A DNA stretch of 64,000 nucleotides, taken from contig NZ_CAIWTY010000084.1 in NCBI RefSeq assembly GCF_903915725.1, positions 177,684 to 241,683 on the forward strand. Reading direction: 5' to 3'. Position numbers and translations under genes: made by a program. Of this stretch, positions 36,171 to 46,510 are shown piece by piece (position 1 is the first letter of the stretch; each line of letters starts with the position of its first letter). Source of the DNA: an uncultured Rhodopila sp. (lineage in GTDB: Bacteria > Pseudomonadota > Alphaproteobacteria > Acetobacterales > Acetobacteraceae). The notes beneath the pieces are model-generated. The model saw only the letters and a list, made by a program, of their open reading frames with translations. It had not been told where the DNA came from and made no database searches.

Positions 36171-36548
36171 CTAAAGCCCGACGTTGATCACCACGCGTTG
36201 CTGTACCTGGCTGGGATCGCCGGTTGGAAACGCCATACCCGTCCCCCAAACGTCGATACCCGCGGCGCCCAGACCGGCCTGGACCAGGGCGTCCTTCACC
36301 ACGGCCACACGCTGCTGCCGGAGGGTGTCGAAATCGCCGGAATCGGGCCGGGTGGCGTCGCCCGCGATGGCCACCGGCATCAGCGTATGGGCGTTGGCGT
36401 AGGCGGCCGCGGCCTGGACGGTCGCCAGCCCCTGCGCGTCGAGCGCCGAGGAGTAGGGCTGGAAGAAGACGGGGAACGACTTGCCGGCCTGGCCGCCGCA
36501 TCCGGCGAGAAGGGCAAACAGCAGAACAATGGCGACGCGATAGCGCAT
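36171..36548 (-). CDS. OmpA-like-domain lipoprotein
   Basis: A 125-residue envelope protein. A lipoprotein signal ends at the lipobox LLAGC with Cys17. The rest resembles a short OmpA/MotB peptidoglycan-binding domain: FFQPYSSALDAQGLATVQAAAAYA, then LRQQRVAVVKDALVQAGL and VWGTGM, ending QQRVVINVGL. It probably sits in the outer membrane facing the periplasm. I chose the ATG at 36548; the longer frame to 36668 lacks a signal. Confidence 0.75.
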   Translation of the reverse strand: MRYRVAIVLLFALLAGCGGQAGKSFPVFFQPYSSALDAQGLATVQAAAAYANAHTLMPVAIAGDATRPDSGDFDTLRQQRVAVVKDALVQAGLGAAGIDVWGTGMAFPTGDPSQVQQRVVINVGL

Positions 36549-36671
36549 GGAAAGCCTCGATAAGCGACGGTCCGTGCAGACCCGGGGAGGAAGCATTTCG
36601 CCCAGTTTAGTTTTGGCGTCCCGATATCGCCAGCCCATCCCGCATGCCGGATAGTCTGCTGATCGCATTTA

Positions 36672-36754
36672 TGCCGTCGGAGACCGGCATCCACGCCTCT
36701 GCCTCGATCGGCACCGCAAGGCGTGGATGGCCGGCCTGCGCCGGCCATGACGAT
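36672..36754. repeat. Palindromic element between the OmpA-like and nrdJ genes
   Basis: Left mini-hairpin TGCCGTCGGAGACCGGCAT (imperfect), core arm ATCCACGCCTC, core arm AAGGCGTGGAT, right mini-hairpin TGGCCGGC-CTGC-GCCGGCCA and CATGACG. It lies about 35 bp downstream of the nrdJ stop on the minus strand. Confidence 0.85.
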
Positions 36755-36789
36755 GATGCAGTGCTCGGCCCGTCAGGACGGGGAGGCGA

Positions 36790-39183
36790 TTAGATCGGGC
36801 AAACCCCGCCCGCGCATTGCAGGTGCACCAGATCGATACCCTCGCGCGCCATGCCGTCTTCGATCCCCAGGACGATCGCGGCGAAATCCTCCGCCGAGAC
36901 CTCTTCCTCCGGCAGGTATTCGTATCCCAGTTCATGATCCGGACGGCTCGGCAGCACGGCGCAGCAGCGCACCGTAGGCTGCTGCTCCCGCACGATCGCG
37001 CGGAACGAGTCCAGATCATGCCGATCGGTGAAGATCTTCAGGGTGTAGCTGACCTGGTTGCCCTGCTCGGCACCGATCCAGTGCTCCTCAAGCAGCCGCA
37101 GCCAGAGGTACTGCGCCGTTGGCGAAGCCTCCCCCGCGGTAACGCTGCGTTGGCCCAGACCCAGGCGCATCAGCAACGGCACGGTCGGGAAGCCAACGAC
37201 CGTCATGCCCGGGAACGTCTTCAGCGTGCGCATCGGGTAGCCACGGTCCGCGTACTCCGCCAGCAGCGGATCGGAGCCCAGGGCCCACTGGCCGGTTTCG
37301 GCATCCTGCACGCCCTTGAACTGCACCCAGCGGAGGTATTGCCGCCGCGCCGGCAGGTGCGCGCCCTCGGTCAGGCCGAACAGTTTGCTGGTGGTGCCCG
37401 CCGGCTTCACCGTGGTGACTGTCGTCGGGCGCACCCGCCCGAGTTCATCGGCGTAAATGCCGCCTTCGTTTTTGGCGGCCTCGGACAGATGCCCGAGCAT
37501 CGACCAGAACGGGGCGGACTTCACCTCATCCAGAAGATCGTTGAAGTCGAAGCCGAAGCGCAGCCAGGCCCATTCGTGCAACCCGGTCGGGCCGATGCCC
37601 ATCCGGTTGGTGCGGGCCACTTCCTCGGCATACAGGGCGTCCATGCTGTTGGCGCGCATCAGGAAGCGGACGCCAAGCCGCACCGAGTCCTCGACCCGCG
37701 CATCCCACATCGCCGCCACTTCAGCGGGCGCCATGCCGGGGGTCACATCTTCCAGCGGCACCGGGCAAGCCAGCAGCGGCGCGAAATCGGCGATCACGCA
37801 ATAGCCGCCGGTCACGTGCAGCGCGATTTCGCCGCACGGATTGGTGGTGACCGGGAACCGCGATGAGGCGGCGCGGCGAGAGGCGTCCGCCAGAAGGCCG
37901 GCAGCGGCATCCACCTGATAGCGCAGGCTGCGGAAATCGCGGCCGTCCTCGTGTATCGGCTTGTCCCAGGCGGTGCCGGTCCGATGGTCTTCCAGCGCGT
38001 CGCCGTTGATGAAGCCCGGCTCGCCATTGATCCAGGCGCAGCGCGTCGCTTCGTCAAACACCGCCCGGGCATGCAACGCCAGCTCGCTGGTCTCATCGGA
38101 CTGCACCAGGCGCCAGAAATCCGTATCCACCATCACCGAGTGATTGGCGGTCCACAGCCCGCCCTCGGACTTGGCGCGGATGAAATGCAGGATGCCGGGG
38201 TCGCGCCAGCTCTTGGTCGCCATCCGGGCGGCGCGCCGAGCCCCGCCGACCTGGACCTCAACCGAGAGGTGGTGGTCGATTAGCAGCGCCTGATACCAGG
38301 GTTCGAGATCGGCAGCCGCATCGATGACGTGGCGGCGGATGTTCAGGAAGGCGCGCATCAGCGACACCGGACCCGACGCCGGCCGCCCCTGCATGCCGCG
38401 TATCGGCGAGCCGGCACAGCGGATGTCGGACAGGTCCAGCACCAGGGTCTTGTCGCGCTGCTTGTGGAAGGCCATCGCCTCCAGGATCTCAACCGCCTTG
38501 GCCCAGCCTTCGCGGCTGTCGGCGATGCGGTGGCGGATCGCTCCGGCGGGAACTGCATTCATGTCGGCGACAAGGTGCTCGGCCAGGAACGCATCCATCA
38601 GCCCGTCGTCATCCGAGGCCGTTCCCCAGGGCAGCAGCCCCAGCTCCACGCCCAGACGGCACTTCGCTTCGAGACTGTGCGGATAGTCGGAATGCAGCGG
38701 AGACAGATACAGCATCAGCGTGGGCGCATCGGCCCAGTCGATCGCGGTCAGCGCATCGTCATAGGCGCGTCCGACGCCGGAGCCGTTCAGCAGCAGATAG
38801 AATTTCGCAAATGAAGCGATGGCGGTGGCACAATTGGTGAACACCTCCATATTCCGCTCGGGCTGCTCCAGATCGCCGTGCTGGAGGTGCCTGCCGGAGG
38901 TCAGCAACGCGCCAGTGGCGATGGCGTTGCGCAACCGCGCCTGCTCCTGCCGCTCGGCGTCCGTCAGCGGGCGGCAGAGCAGTGCCATGTTCCCGGCGGC
39001 GACCCGATCGGCTACGCGACCGAAACACTCCTCATCGACCGGCCGGAAGACCGTGCGGCGCGCGACAGCGACACCCATGCCGGCATCAAGCGCGCGCCCC
39101 GGAAGCGGAGCATCGCCGAAAAAAGCGCCCGGCACCGTGTGTATCCGGTTTGGCCGGGAGAAATCGAATCCGAATCCGTCCAT
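36790..39183 (-). CDS. nrdJ: Adenosylcobalamin-dependent (class II) ribonucleotide reductase
   Basis: A 797-residue enzyme that makes deoxyribonucleotides using a B12-generated radical, so it needs no oxygen. Active-site residues include Cys450 and Glu452 in TTNPCGEIALH and the redox pair near the C-terminus, Cys790 and Cys795 (CAGGVCPI). PTVTTVKPAGTTSKLFG-type sequence and FLMRANSMDALYAEEV match monomeric class II enzymes. I chose the ATG at 39183, with CGGAGGG upstream; a GTG at 39219 would add 12 residues. No cobalamin riboswitch is visible upstream. ATP-cone regulation is not evident. Confidence 0.85.
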   Translation of the reverse strand: MDGFGFDFSRPNRIHTVPGAFFGDAPLPGRALDAGMGVAVARRTVFRPVDEECFGRVADRVAAGNMALLCRPLTDAERQEQARLRNAIATGALLTSGRHLQHGDLEQPERNMEVFTNCATAIASFAKFYLLLNGSGVGRAYDDALTAIDWADAPTLMLYLSPLHSDYPHSLEAKCRLGVELGLLPWGTASDDDGLMDAFLAEHLVADMNAVPAGAIRHRIADSREGWAKAVEILEAMAFHKQRDKTLVLDLSDIRCAGSPIRGMQGRPASGPVSLMRAFLNIRRHVIDAAADLEPWYQALLIDHHLSVEVQVGGARRAARMATKSWRDPGILHFIRAKSEGGLWTANHSVMVDTDFWRLVQSDETSELALHARAVFDEATRCAWINGEPGFINGDALEDHRTGTAWDKPIHEDGRDFRSLRYQVDAAAGLLADASRRAASSRFPVTTNPCGEIALHVTGGYCVIADFAPLLACPVPLEDVTPGMAPAEVAAMWDARVEDSVRLGVRFLMRANSMDALYAEEVARTNRMGIGPTGLHEWAWLRFGFDFNDLLDEVKSAPFWSMLGHLSEAAKNEGGIYADELGRVRPTTVTTVKPAGTTSKLFGLTEGAHLPARRQYLRWVQFKGVQDAETGQWALGSDPLLAEYADRGYPMRTLKTFPGMTVVGFPTVPLLMRLGLGQRSVTAGEASPTAQYLWLRLLEEHWIGAEQGNQVSYTLKIFTDRHDLDSFRAIVREQQPTVRCCAVLPSRPDHELGYEYLPEEEVSAEDFAAIVLGIEDGMAREGIDLVHLQCAGGVCPI

Positions 39184-39564
39184 AGAAGCCCTCCGCTCTC
39201 CCAACGCATATATAGGCACCTCAACTGATTCGGAACACTAAATGTGGATTCGGTAACCCGCGCCAGGTCGATTGCGTTTTTCCCGCCACAGCCGGGGCGG
39301 AAGCGTTCCGAGCTACCGCAGCGTGATATGCCGGATTCATCCCGGCGCTGGCGGCAAGCCCGGTTCAGCGAGGGCGGAAAAGCCCAAGGCGATCACGACG
39401 TTCCGCCGAAAATACTGTCGAATTCGGAATGGTCCGCTATCGGTTTTATAGCCGATGGCCGAGATCCGGACGGATGCACTGACCCGGCAACGCCGCGGCT
39501 CTTGCGATTCGACGAGCCGACGCGGATGATCGGGTGCAATGCCAAACCCGGAAAGGCACGCTGC
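39184..39564. other. 381-bp divergent promoter region
   Basis: Between nrdJ (minus) and the dioxygenase (plus). A plus-strand frame is open through most of it, in phase with the dioxygenase, but it has no family similarity and I treat it as leader sequence. I found no riboswitch, repeat or RNA. Confidence 0.5.
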
Positions 39565-40446
39565 ATGAACGTCCTGCGCGGCAACGATGGTCCCCGCTAT
39601 CGCCACGTCCCGGATAACGAAGCGCCTTACGAAACTATCTCGATCGACAAATTGACGCCGATCATCGGCGCGGAGATCGCCGGGGTGGACCTTTCGGTGC
39701 CGCTGCCGAACCATCAGATGCAGGAAATCCACCGGGCGCTGGCCGAGAATCTGGTCATCTTCTTTCGCGACCAGACGCTCACGCCCGAGCGGCATCTGGC
39801 GTTCGGCCGCAATTTCGGACCGCTGCACATTCACCCGGCCGCGCCGCATGCCCCCGGTTATCCCGAGCTGATGGTCATTCGGGCCGACAAGGATAGCCCG
39901 CGCGCCAACGGCGAAGGCTGGCATAGCGACGTGTCCTGCGACGTGGAGCCGCCGATGGGCACCATACTTTATATACAGCAGTGTCCGCCGCGCGGCGGCG
40001 ACACGCTGTTCGCCAACATGTATGCCGCCTACGAGGCATTGTCCGACCGGATGAAGGCCTATCTGGAGGGGCTGGCCGCGGTGCACGATGGCGAGGACGC
40101 CTATCGCGGGACCTATGCCAATCTTGGCGTGGCGGACAAGCCAGTGTATCCCCGCGCCGAACATCCGGTGATACGAACCCACCCGGTCACCGGCCGCAAA
40201 AGCCTGTTCGTGAACCGGGGCTTCACCAAGCGCATCATAGGCGTGCCGCGCGACGAGAGCGCGGCAATCCTGTCGTATTTATATGATCACGCCGAGAACC
40301 CGCTGTTCCAGTGCCGCTTCCGCTGGCAGGAAAAGTCGGTGGCGTTCTGGGACAATCGCTGCGTCCAGCACCGCGCCATGTGGGATTACTGGCCGCACAC
40401 CCGGTCGGGCTTCCGCGTCACCGTGGCGGGCGATCGGCCGGTGTGA
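39565..40446 (+). CDS. TauD/TfdA-family Fe(II)/2-oxoglutarate dioxygenase
   Basis: A 293-residue non-haem iron oxygenase. The metal triad is His120 and Asp122 in GWHSDVS and His269 in CVQHRAMWD; Arg284 in SGFRVTVAG would bind 2-oxoglutarate. ALAENLVIFFRDQTLTPE is a family-typical early segment. Substrates of relatives include taurine, other sulfonates and aryloxyacetates; no sulfonate transporter is beside it, so the substrate stays open. I chose the ATG at 39565, where homology begins. Confidence 0.9.
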   Translation: MNVLRGNDGPRYRHVPDNEAPYETISIDKLTPIIGAEIAGVDLSVPLPNHQMQEIHRALAENLVIFFRDQTLTPERHLAFGRNFGPLHIHPAAPHAPGYPELMVIRADKDSPRANGEGWHSDVSCDVEPPMGTILYIQQCPPRGGDTLFANMYAAYEALSDRMKAYLEGLAAVHDGEDAYRGTYANLGVADKPVYPRAEHPVIRTHPVTGRKSLFVNRGFTKRIIGVPRDESAAILSYLYDHAENPLFQCRFRWQEKSVAFWDNRCVQHRAMWDYWPHTRSGFRVTVAGDRPV

Positions 40447-40511
40447 GAACGAAGACCAAACGCCTGCCCAATGGCGTCACGCTGCCCAGCGGCGCGCCTG
40501 CCCTGCCGACT

Positions 40512-40712
40512 GCCGTCACGGCGGGCGCGGGCCCCACGGGCATTAAAATATGGCCCCGGCGGCTGCGTTTATCCCCCGTCATGGTGCGCGGCGGCGCACC
40601 ATCCACGCCTTGCGGTGCGGGTTTGGGCAAAGGCGTGGATGCCGACCTTCGTCGGCATGACGGGGGGAAGCGGCAAACCGCCCGGACTGTTTTGACGCCT
40701 ATGGTGCCGCCT
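40512..40712. repeat. Full-length palindromic element upstream of the recombinase gene
   Basis: Outer left arm CCACGGGCATTAAAATA, GGCTGCGTTTATCCCCCGTC, mini-hairpin TGGTGCGC-GGCG-GCGCACCA, core ATCCACGCCTT, spacer with TGCGGGTTTGGGC, core AAGGCGTGGAT, mini-hairpin TGCCGACCTTCGTCGGCA, CATGACGGGGGGAAGC, and outer right arm TTTTGACGCCTATGG. Very similar to 18831-19045, suggesting recent spread. It ends 26 bp before the recombinase start. Confidence 0.9.
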
Positions 40713-40738
40713 GACGATGCGGCGAGCCCGTCGCACCG

Positions 40739-41707
40739 ATGACCCGCCGCCCCGCGAAACCAGCCGCACTTTCGGCCCCCGGCCCGGTCCCCGCGATGAC
40801 CGCCGACGCCGCCCGCGCCGCCTTTCTCGGCTGGATGGAGCAGGAGCGCCACGCAGCGGCCAACACTGTGCAGGCCTATACCCACGCCACCTCAGGCTTT
40901 CTCGGCTTCCTGACCAAACATCTTGGCGGAGAACCCGATCTCGCCGCCCTGGCGGGACTCCGCGCAGCGGACATTCGCGCCTGGCTCGCGGCGTTGTCCA
41001 ACGACGGTCTCGTCGCCGCTTCCCGCGCCCAGCATTTGTCGGCCGTGCGCGGCTTCTTCCGCTACCTGAACCGGCGGCACGGCGTGGACATCACGGCAGT
41101 CCGGTTGGTCGCCACCGCCCGTGCCCGCGCCGCCCTGCCCCGCGCGCTCACCGTCGCTCAGGCCCGCGACGTGACCGAGCATGTCGATGACGTCTCCGAC
41201 AACCCGGCCCTGCAAGCCCGCGACATTGCATTCTTTTCACTCTTATATGGCAGTGGGCTGCGCATCACCGAAGCACTCAGCCTGGACGTGCGCGACGCGA
41301 TGTCCATGCGCACCAGCCTGACGCTGACGGTCACCGGCAAGGGATCGAAAACCCGCATCGTCCCGGTGCTGCCCGCGGTGCGGGAAGCAATCGACAGCTG
41401 GCTGGTGCTGCATCCGGACCGCCAGCCAACCAGCCCGTTGTTCCTCGGCGCCCGCGGCAAGCGGCTCGATCCGGCAGTGGCGCAGAAGGTTTTGCGCACC
41501 TACCGCCGCCTCGCCGGTCTGCCGGAGCATGCCACCCCGCATGCGCTGCGCCACTCCTTCGCCACCCATCTGCTCGCCAGCGGCAGCGATCTGCGGTCGA
41601 TCCAGGATCTGCTCGGCCACGCCAGCCTGTCCACCACGCAGCGCTACACGTCCGTGGACGACACGGCGCTTCTGGCGGTCTGGCGAAAAACCCACCCGCG
41701 CGGCTGA
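40739..41707 (+). CDS. Tyrosine recombinase, XerC/XerD type
   Basis: A 322-residue site-specific recombinase. An N-terminal SAM-like core-binding domain (AFLGWMEQERHAAANTVQAY) is followed by the catalytic domain with all residues: Arg175 in GSGLRITEAL, Lys in GKGSKTR, His268 and Arg271 in HALRHSFATHLL, His294 in LLGHASLSTT and the nucleophile Tyr303. Length and sequence fit a chromosomal Xer protein that resolves dimers at dif rather than a phage integrase. A hairpin terminator follows. Confidence 0.9.
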   Translation: MTRRPAKPAALSAPGPVPAMTADAARAAFLGWMEQERHAAANTVQAYTHATSGFLGFLTKHLGGEPDLAALAGLRAADIRAWLAALSNDGLVAASRAQHLSAVRGFFRYLNRRHGVDITAVRLVATARARAALPRALTVAQARDVTEHVDDVSDNPALQARDIAFFSLLYGSGLRITEALSLDVRDAMSMRTSLTLTVTGKGSKTRIVPVLPAVREAIDSWLVLHPDRQPTSPLFLGARGKRLDPAVAQKVLRTYRRLAGLPEHATPHALRHSFATHLLASGSDLRSIQDLLGHASLSTTQRYTSVDDTALLAVWRKTHPRG

Positions 41708-41716
41708 GCAAAAAAA

Positions 41717-41745
41717 CGGCGCCCGGAGGCGCCGCTTAAGTTTGG
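41717..41745 (+). terminator. Terminator of the recombinase gene
   Basis: Stem CGGCGCC/GGCGCCG (41717-41723, 41728-41734) with a CGGA loop, preceded by an A-run and followed by CTTAAGTTT, ten bases after the stop. Confidence 0.7.
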
Positions 41746-41962
41746 GGGGGAAACGTCACGCGGATGGGGCAAAACCGCCATCCGCAGACCGGACATTGTG
41801 CGGGGCACCAAGGAATCAAGATCACGCCTTCGCGCGAAAATCGTGCCGCCGCTTGAACGCGCCGTGAGCGCATATCGGACGCCAGCCGGCAGGGCTGGCG
41901 AGCCCCGGGACTTCCGTCTTATACCGCCGCCTCTTTCTTTCGTCGCGCAGGAGACAATTCGC

Positions 41963-44113
41963 ATGGACTACGTCGAGACAGCCGGCATTCGCATCGCCAA
42001 GCCGCTCTACGAATTCGTCAACAGCGAAGCCCTGCCCGGCACCTCCATCAGCAGCGACACTTTCTGGTCCGGTTTTGCGTCGTTGCTGGCCGATCTGGCG
42101 CCGCGCTGCACGGCGCTGCTGGAAAAGCGTGACAGTATCCAGCAGCAGATCGACGCCTGGCACCTCGCCAACAAAGGCAAGCCCGCCGACATCGAGGGCT
42201 ATCTGACCTTCCTGCGCGGCATCGGCTACCTGGTGGAGGAACCGAAGAGCGTCACGGTCAGCACCTCCAACGTCGATCCTGAGATCGCCAGCATCGCCGG
42301 ACCGCAGCTTGTTGTGCCGGTGACCAACGCGCGCTACGCCTTGAACGCCGCCAACGCCCGCTGGGGCAGCCTGTATGACGCGCTGTATGGCACCGATGCG
42401 ATCCCGGACGATGACGGCGCCGAACGCGGACGCAGCTTCAACAAGAAGCGCGCCGCCAAGGTGGTGGCCAAGGCGCGCGCTGTGCTCGATGCGGCGGTGC
42501 CGCTCGCCAGCGGCAGCCATGCCGATGCGACCAGCTACACCGTGCAGGACGGCGTCCTGAAAATCGGCTCCGCCGGTCTGAAGCACCCCGCCCAGTTTGT
42601 CGGCTATCGCGGCGAGGCGTCCGCGCCGACGGATATCCTGCTCAAGCACAACGGCCTGCATCTTGAGATCGTCATCGATCGCAGCAACCAGGTCGGCAAG
42701 GACGATCCGGCCGGGGTGGCCGATCTGATCATGGAATCGGCGATCACGACGATCCAGGACTGCGAAGACTCGATCTCCGCGGTGGATGCGGAAGACAAGG
42801 TCGTCGCCTACCGCAACTGGCTCGGCCTGATGAACGGCACGCTGTCCGACAGCTTCGAAAAAGGCGGCCGACAGCTCACCCGCAAGCTCAACGCCGATCG
42901 GCGGTATACCGCGCCGAACGGGGGAACAGTGACGGTGGCGGGGCGGAGCCTGATGCTGATCCGCAATGTCGGCCACCATATGTATACGGACGCGGTGCTG
43001 GACGCCGCCGGGCAGGAGATCCCGGAAGGCTTCCTCGATGCCGCCGTCACCTCGCTGATCGCGCTGCACGACCTTAAGGGCAGCGGCCCGATCAAAAACA
43101 GCCGCGCCGGGTCAGTTTATATCGTGAAGCCGAAGATGCACGGCCCGGAGGAAGTCGCGCTGACCAACGACCTGTTCGGACGGGTCGAAACCATTCTCGG
43201 GTTGGCGCCATACACGCTGAAGATGGGCATCATGGACGAGGAGCGGCGCACCTCGGCCAACCTCAAGGCTGCTATCGGCGCCGCGTCGCACCGGGTGGTG
43301 TTCATCAACACCGGCTTCCTCGACCGCACCGGCGACGAGATCCATACATCGATCGAGGCCGGTCCGATGATCCGCAAAGGCGAGATGCGCGGCACCGCCT
43401 GGATCAAGGCCTACGAAAACCAGAATGTCGAGATCGGACTTGAATGCGGCCTGCGCGGGAAGGCACAAATCGGCAAGGGCATGTGGGCCGCACCCGACCG
43501 GATGGCCGACATGCTGGAGCAGAAGATCGGTCATCCGCAGGCCGGCGCCAACACTGCCTGGGTGCCATCGCCCACCGCCGCAACGCTGCACGCCCTGCAC
43601 TACCATCAGGTCGATGTCGCCGCCCGGCAGACCGAATTGGCATCCCGACCGCGCGCGGCGTTGAAGGACCTGCTGACCATCCCGGTCGCCGACGGCCAAA
43701 ACTGGTCGCCGGACGATGTGCGGCAGGAACTGGACAACAACTGCCAGGGGATTCTCGGCTATGTCGTGCGCTGGATCGACCAGGGAATCGGCTGTTCCAA
43801 GGTGCCCGATATCCATGACATCGGCCTCATGGAAGACCGCGCGACCTTGCGGATTTCATCTCAGCACATCGCCAACTGGCTGCATCACGGAGTTGTGACC
43901 GAGACTCAGGTGACCGAATCGCTGCAGCGCATGGCGCTGGTGGTGGACCGCCAGAACGAGGGTGATCCGTTGTACAAGCCAATGGCGCCCGGATTCGACG
44001 GGGTGGCGTTCAAAGCCGCCTGCGACCTGATCTTTGAGGGTCGGACCCAGCCGAACGGCTACACGGAGTTCATCCTGCACCGCCGGCGCCGTGAGGCTAA
44101 AGCCGCCGCCTGA
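41963..44113 (+). CDS. glcB: Malate synthase G
   Basis: A 716-residue enzyme condensing glyoxylate with acetyl-CoA to malate, the second step of the glyoxylate bypass. It matches isoform G in length and sequence: [27 protein letters not shown] core segments, [56 protein letters not shown] and [17 protein letters not shown] chose the ATG at 41963, with CAGGAGAC upstream; the open frame extends to 41798 without homology. No isocitrate lyase is nearby. It could also deal with glyoxylate from C1 or purine metabolism. Confidence 0.96.
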   Translation: MDYVETAGIRIAKPLYEFVNSEALPGTSISSDTFWSGFASLLADLAPRCTALLEKRDSIQQQIDAWHLANKGKPADIEGYLTFLRGIGYLVEEPKSVTVSTSNVDPEIASIAGPQLVVPVTNARYALNAANARWGSLYDALYGTDAIPDDDGAERGRSFNKKRAAKVVAKARAVLDAAVPLASGSHADATSYTVQDGVLKIGSAGLKHPAQFVGYRGEASAPTDILLKHNGLHLEIVIDRSNQVGKDDPAGVADLIMESAITTIQDCEDSISAVDAEDKVVAYRNWLGLMNGTLSDSFEKGGRQLTRKLNADRRYTAPNGGTVTVAGRSLMLIRNVGHHMYTDAVLDAAGQEIPEGFLDAAVTSLIALHDLKGSGPIKNSRAGSVYIVKPKMHGPEEVALTNDLFGRVETILGLAPYTLKMGIMDEERRTSANLKAAIGAASHRVVFINTGFLDRTGDEIHTSIEAGPMIRKGEMRGTAWIKAYENQNVEIGLECGLRGKAQIGKGMWAAPDRMADMLEQKIGHPQAGANTAWVPSPTAATLHALHYHQVDVAARQTELASRPRAALKDLLTIPVADGQNWSPDDVRQELDNNCQGILGYVVRWIDQGIGCSKVPDIHDIGLMEDRATLRISSQHIANWLHHGVVTETQVTESLQRMALVVDRQNEGDPLYKPMAPGFDGVAFKAACDLIFEGRTQPNGYTEFILHRRRREAKAAA

Positions 44114-44205
44114 AGGCGATCGCGACCGGCCGGGCGCCGGATTGGCGTTCGTCCGGACGCGGAATGGGTTCCCTTCGTCCGCTCAACCGGACTATACCCG
44201 CCCGC

Positions 44206-45036
44206 ATGTCGAGACGCGCGGCAGCTTTATACCTGTCTTTCGGTCTGCTGGGCGGCCTGGCGGCGGCCGGTTGGTGGTGGTGGCCGTCCTCGCCCGAGCA
44301 GCCGGAAGACTTGGCCGCTGATCTCCCGCTGCCGCCGTTCCCGCCGCGCATCGCCGAGGGCAAGGAATACGAGTCCTGCCTTGCAGCGCTGGCAGATGAT
44401 CCTGGCGGTGCGGCCGCCATGGCCGAGTCGCTGCTGGCCAACGGGGGAGGCGATGGCGCGGCGCATTGCGAGGGCCTTGCCCTGATCGTCATCGGCCGGC
44501 CGGAAGACGGTGCCGCTGCGCTGGAGCGGCTTGCCCGGCACAGCGAGGCACCGCCGCTGGCCAGGGCAGTGGTGCTCAGCCAGGCGGCACAGGCGCGACT
44601 GATGGTGATGCAGCCGGACAAAGCGGAGGCCGACGCGTCCGAGGCTCTCGCCCTGTCGCCCACGGATACCGAATTGTTCATTATGCGCGCCTCAGCCGAA
44701 GCAATGCTCGAACGTTTCCAGGAGGCGGTTTCGGATTTGGGGGTGGCACTGCAGCTCGATGCAAGCCGGACGGATGCCTTGGTGTCGCGCGCCGTGATGC
44801 ACAGGCATCTCAACGAGCTTGATCTGGCCCAGGCTGACGTGACGCGTGCTTTGATTTTGGACCCCGATTACCCGGATGCTTTGTTGGAACGGGGCATCTT
44901 GCGTGAGCGGATGGGCGACCGGGCAGGCGCTCGCATGGACTGGGAACGTGCAAAGGGCATAGACCCGAACAGCACGACGGCGGACCTCGCCGAACAGAAT
45001 CTTTCGTTGCTGGAAGCGGGTCCGGATCGGCGATAA
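44206..45036 (+). CDS. Membrane-anchored TPR protein
   Basis: A 276-residue protein with one N-terminal transmembrane anchor (AAALYLSFGLLGGLAAAG) followed by a WWWW run and a periplasmic region. From about residue 130 it carries tetratricopeptide repeats: KAEADASEALALSPTDTELF, AVSDLGVALQLDASRTDALV, LAQADVTRALILDPDYPDAL. TPRs bind partner proteins; the partner is unknown. An upstream ATG at 44164 would add 14 residues; I prefer 44206, which puts the anchor at the N-terminus. Confidence 0.75.
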   Translation: MSRRAAALYLSFGLLGGLAAAGWWWWPSSPEQPEDLAADLPLPPFPPRIAEGKEYESCLAALADDPGGAAAMAESLLANGGGDGAAHCEGLALIVIGRPEDGAAALERLARHSEAPPLARAVVLSQAAQARLMVMQPDKAEADASEALALSPTDTELFIMRASAEAMLERFQEAVSDLGVALQLDASRTDALVSRAVMHRHLNELDLAQADVTRALILDPDYPDALLERGILRERMGDRAGARMDWERAKGIDPNSTTADLAEQNLSLLEAGPDRR

Positions 45037-45201
45037 CGCATGACGCGGTGTCATGCGGTTGGTGGGGCTAATTTTGATGCTATGTGGCCCGAAGAGTTCA
45101 GAAAACGAGACGGACACGATCGGTCGACAGCGCATTTTCGCCTTATTGGCTGACCTATATGAGCCTCGGGTTTGCCACAGGTGACCAACGCGGAGAATCG
45201 C

Positions 45202-46440
45202 TTGTCCTCTGATACGCACGTTCGCTTGGCTTCAACGGATGCAGATGTCGTCATTGTCGGCGCCGGGCTGGCAGGCACGCTCGCCGCGATCCTTTTGGCC
45301 AGGGACGGCATCAACGTTACTCTTATCGACCGTTCCGCGGTCTGCCCGCCCGACTTCCGGGCTGAACAATTGGTCGGATATCAGGTTGAGCTGCTCGCCA
45401 GGCTCAAATTGCTCGATACTGTCATCGAAAAAACCATTCCAGCTCAACGGGCTGTAGCTATCCGGGGCGCGCGGCATATTGGTGTCGTAACGGTGCCGCA
45501 TTACGGTATTTCGTACGAAACAATGGTCAATCGAGCTCGCCGGCATCTTCCGGCTTCAGTTCGATTTATCAACGCCAAGGTTGTTGATATCGCCACCGGA
45601 CCGGAACGGCAAAGCGTTTCACTGGCGGACGGAGGATTTGTTACTGGACGGCTGGTCGTGATCGCCACCGGCCTCGGACGGCAACTTCTGACCCGGGCAG
45701 GCATCGGCAAGGCTGCGAATTTCAACATCCAGGTATCGGCTTTCGGCTTCGACCTCGAGGTCGCTTCCCCGGCATTCTTCGACGCGAACGTGCTTGTTAT
45801 GCACGGGGAGGCACCGTCCGATAAAATCGACTACCTGACGGTGTTTGCCATTGATAATCGAATTCGCGGCAACTTGTTCACCTACCACGATCCGGATGAT
45901 CCCTGGACGCAAAGCCTCCGGCAGAAGCCGAGGGAAACCATTCGGCGTATGATGCCGCACATTGAAGACATTACGGGAAGTATACGGAGTGTCGGTCCGG
46001 TGGAGTACCGCTTCGTCGACCTGACCGGCGCGACAGGCCACCGCCGCGATGGCGTGGTCCTGATCGGAGACGCGTTTCAAATCTCCAGTCCTGCCGCCGG
46101 CACCGGCGTAAGCCGATTGCTGAGCGATATAGATCGATTGTGTAACGTCTTTGTCCCGCAATGGCTCGGCACAACGGGCATGGACGCGAGCAAGATCGGC
46201 CAGTTCTATGACGACGGCCTCAAGCAGGGCAGTGACGCGGAGGCTTTGCGCGTAGCCGGCTACCGGCGGGCGGTCACAATCGAAACAAGTCTGGGCTGGC
46301 GCGCCCATCGCGGCCGGGTTGCGCTGCAGACCAGGTTTCTTTCAGGTCTGGCGAGACTGACCGCCAGACGGCAGCCCGGCCAGATCAGCATGGCCCCGTC
46401 ATGGTTGGGTTCGGGGATGGAACCACCGCCACTGCGATAG
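45202..46440 (+). CDS. FAD-dependent monooxygenase-like oxidoreductase (PHBH/UbiH fold)
   Basis: A flavoprotein of about 412 residues. ADVVIVGAGLAGTLAAILLA is the FAD ADP-binding motif and GVVLIGDAFQISSPAAGTGV is the second FAD motif of aromatic hydroxylases; VVIATGLGRQLLTRAG lies between. Squalene/geranylgeranyl-reductase-like enzymes share this layout, so the reaction could be hydroxylation or reduction. I prefer the TTG at 45202 because GGAG stands eight bases upstream; TTG 45172 and GTG 45181 are alternatives in frame. A GC hairpin follows the stop. Confidence 0.75.
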   Translation: MSSDTHVRLASTDADVVIVGAGLAGTLAAILLARDGINVTLIDRSAVCPPDFRAEQLVGYQVELLARLKLLDTVIEKTIPAQRAVAIRGARHIGVVTVPHYGISYETMVNRARRHLPASVRFINAKVVDIATGPERQSVSLADGGFVTGRLVVIATGLGRQLLTRAGIGKAANFNIQVSAFGFDLEVASPAFFDANVLVMHGEAPSDKIDYLTVFAIDNRIRGNLFTYHDPDDPWTQSLRQKPRETIRRMMPHIEDITGSIRSVGPVEYRFVDLTGATGHRRDGVVLIGDAFQISSPAAGTGVSRLLSDIDRLCNVFVPQWLGTTGMDASKIGQFYDDGLKQGSDAEALRVAGYRRAVTIETSLGWRAHRGRVALQTRFLSGLARLTARRQPGQISMAPSWLGSGMEPPPLR

Positions 46441-46457
46441 GCCGCCCGCCAAACCGC

Positions 46458-46476
46458 CCGGGCTTGCGAAGCCCGG
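46458..46476. terminator. GC hairpin, possible terminator
   Basis: CCGGGCTT/AAGCCCGG with a GCG loop, 18 bases after the flavoprotein stop and 35 before the binding-protein gene. No U-tract, so it may be a weak or Rho-assisted stop. Confidence 0.4.
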
Positions 46477-46510
46477 TCGAGCCGGTCCAAACTGCAATGA
46501 TGGTGACCGA

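Noticed and set aside
39184..39564. Cobalamin riboswitch for the B12-dependent reductase
   Set aside because: I looked for a B12-box-like sequence on the minus strand and found none; no long structured leader is evident.
40512..41707. Integrated element: repeat plus tyrosine recombinase
   Set aside because: The recombinase looks like a chromosomal Xer protein, there are no cargo genes, tRNA target or attachment duplications, and the repeat also occurs far from any recombinase.
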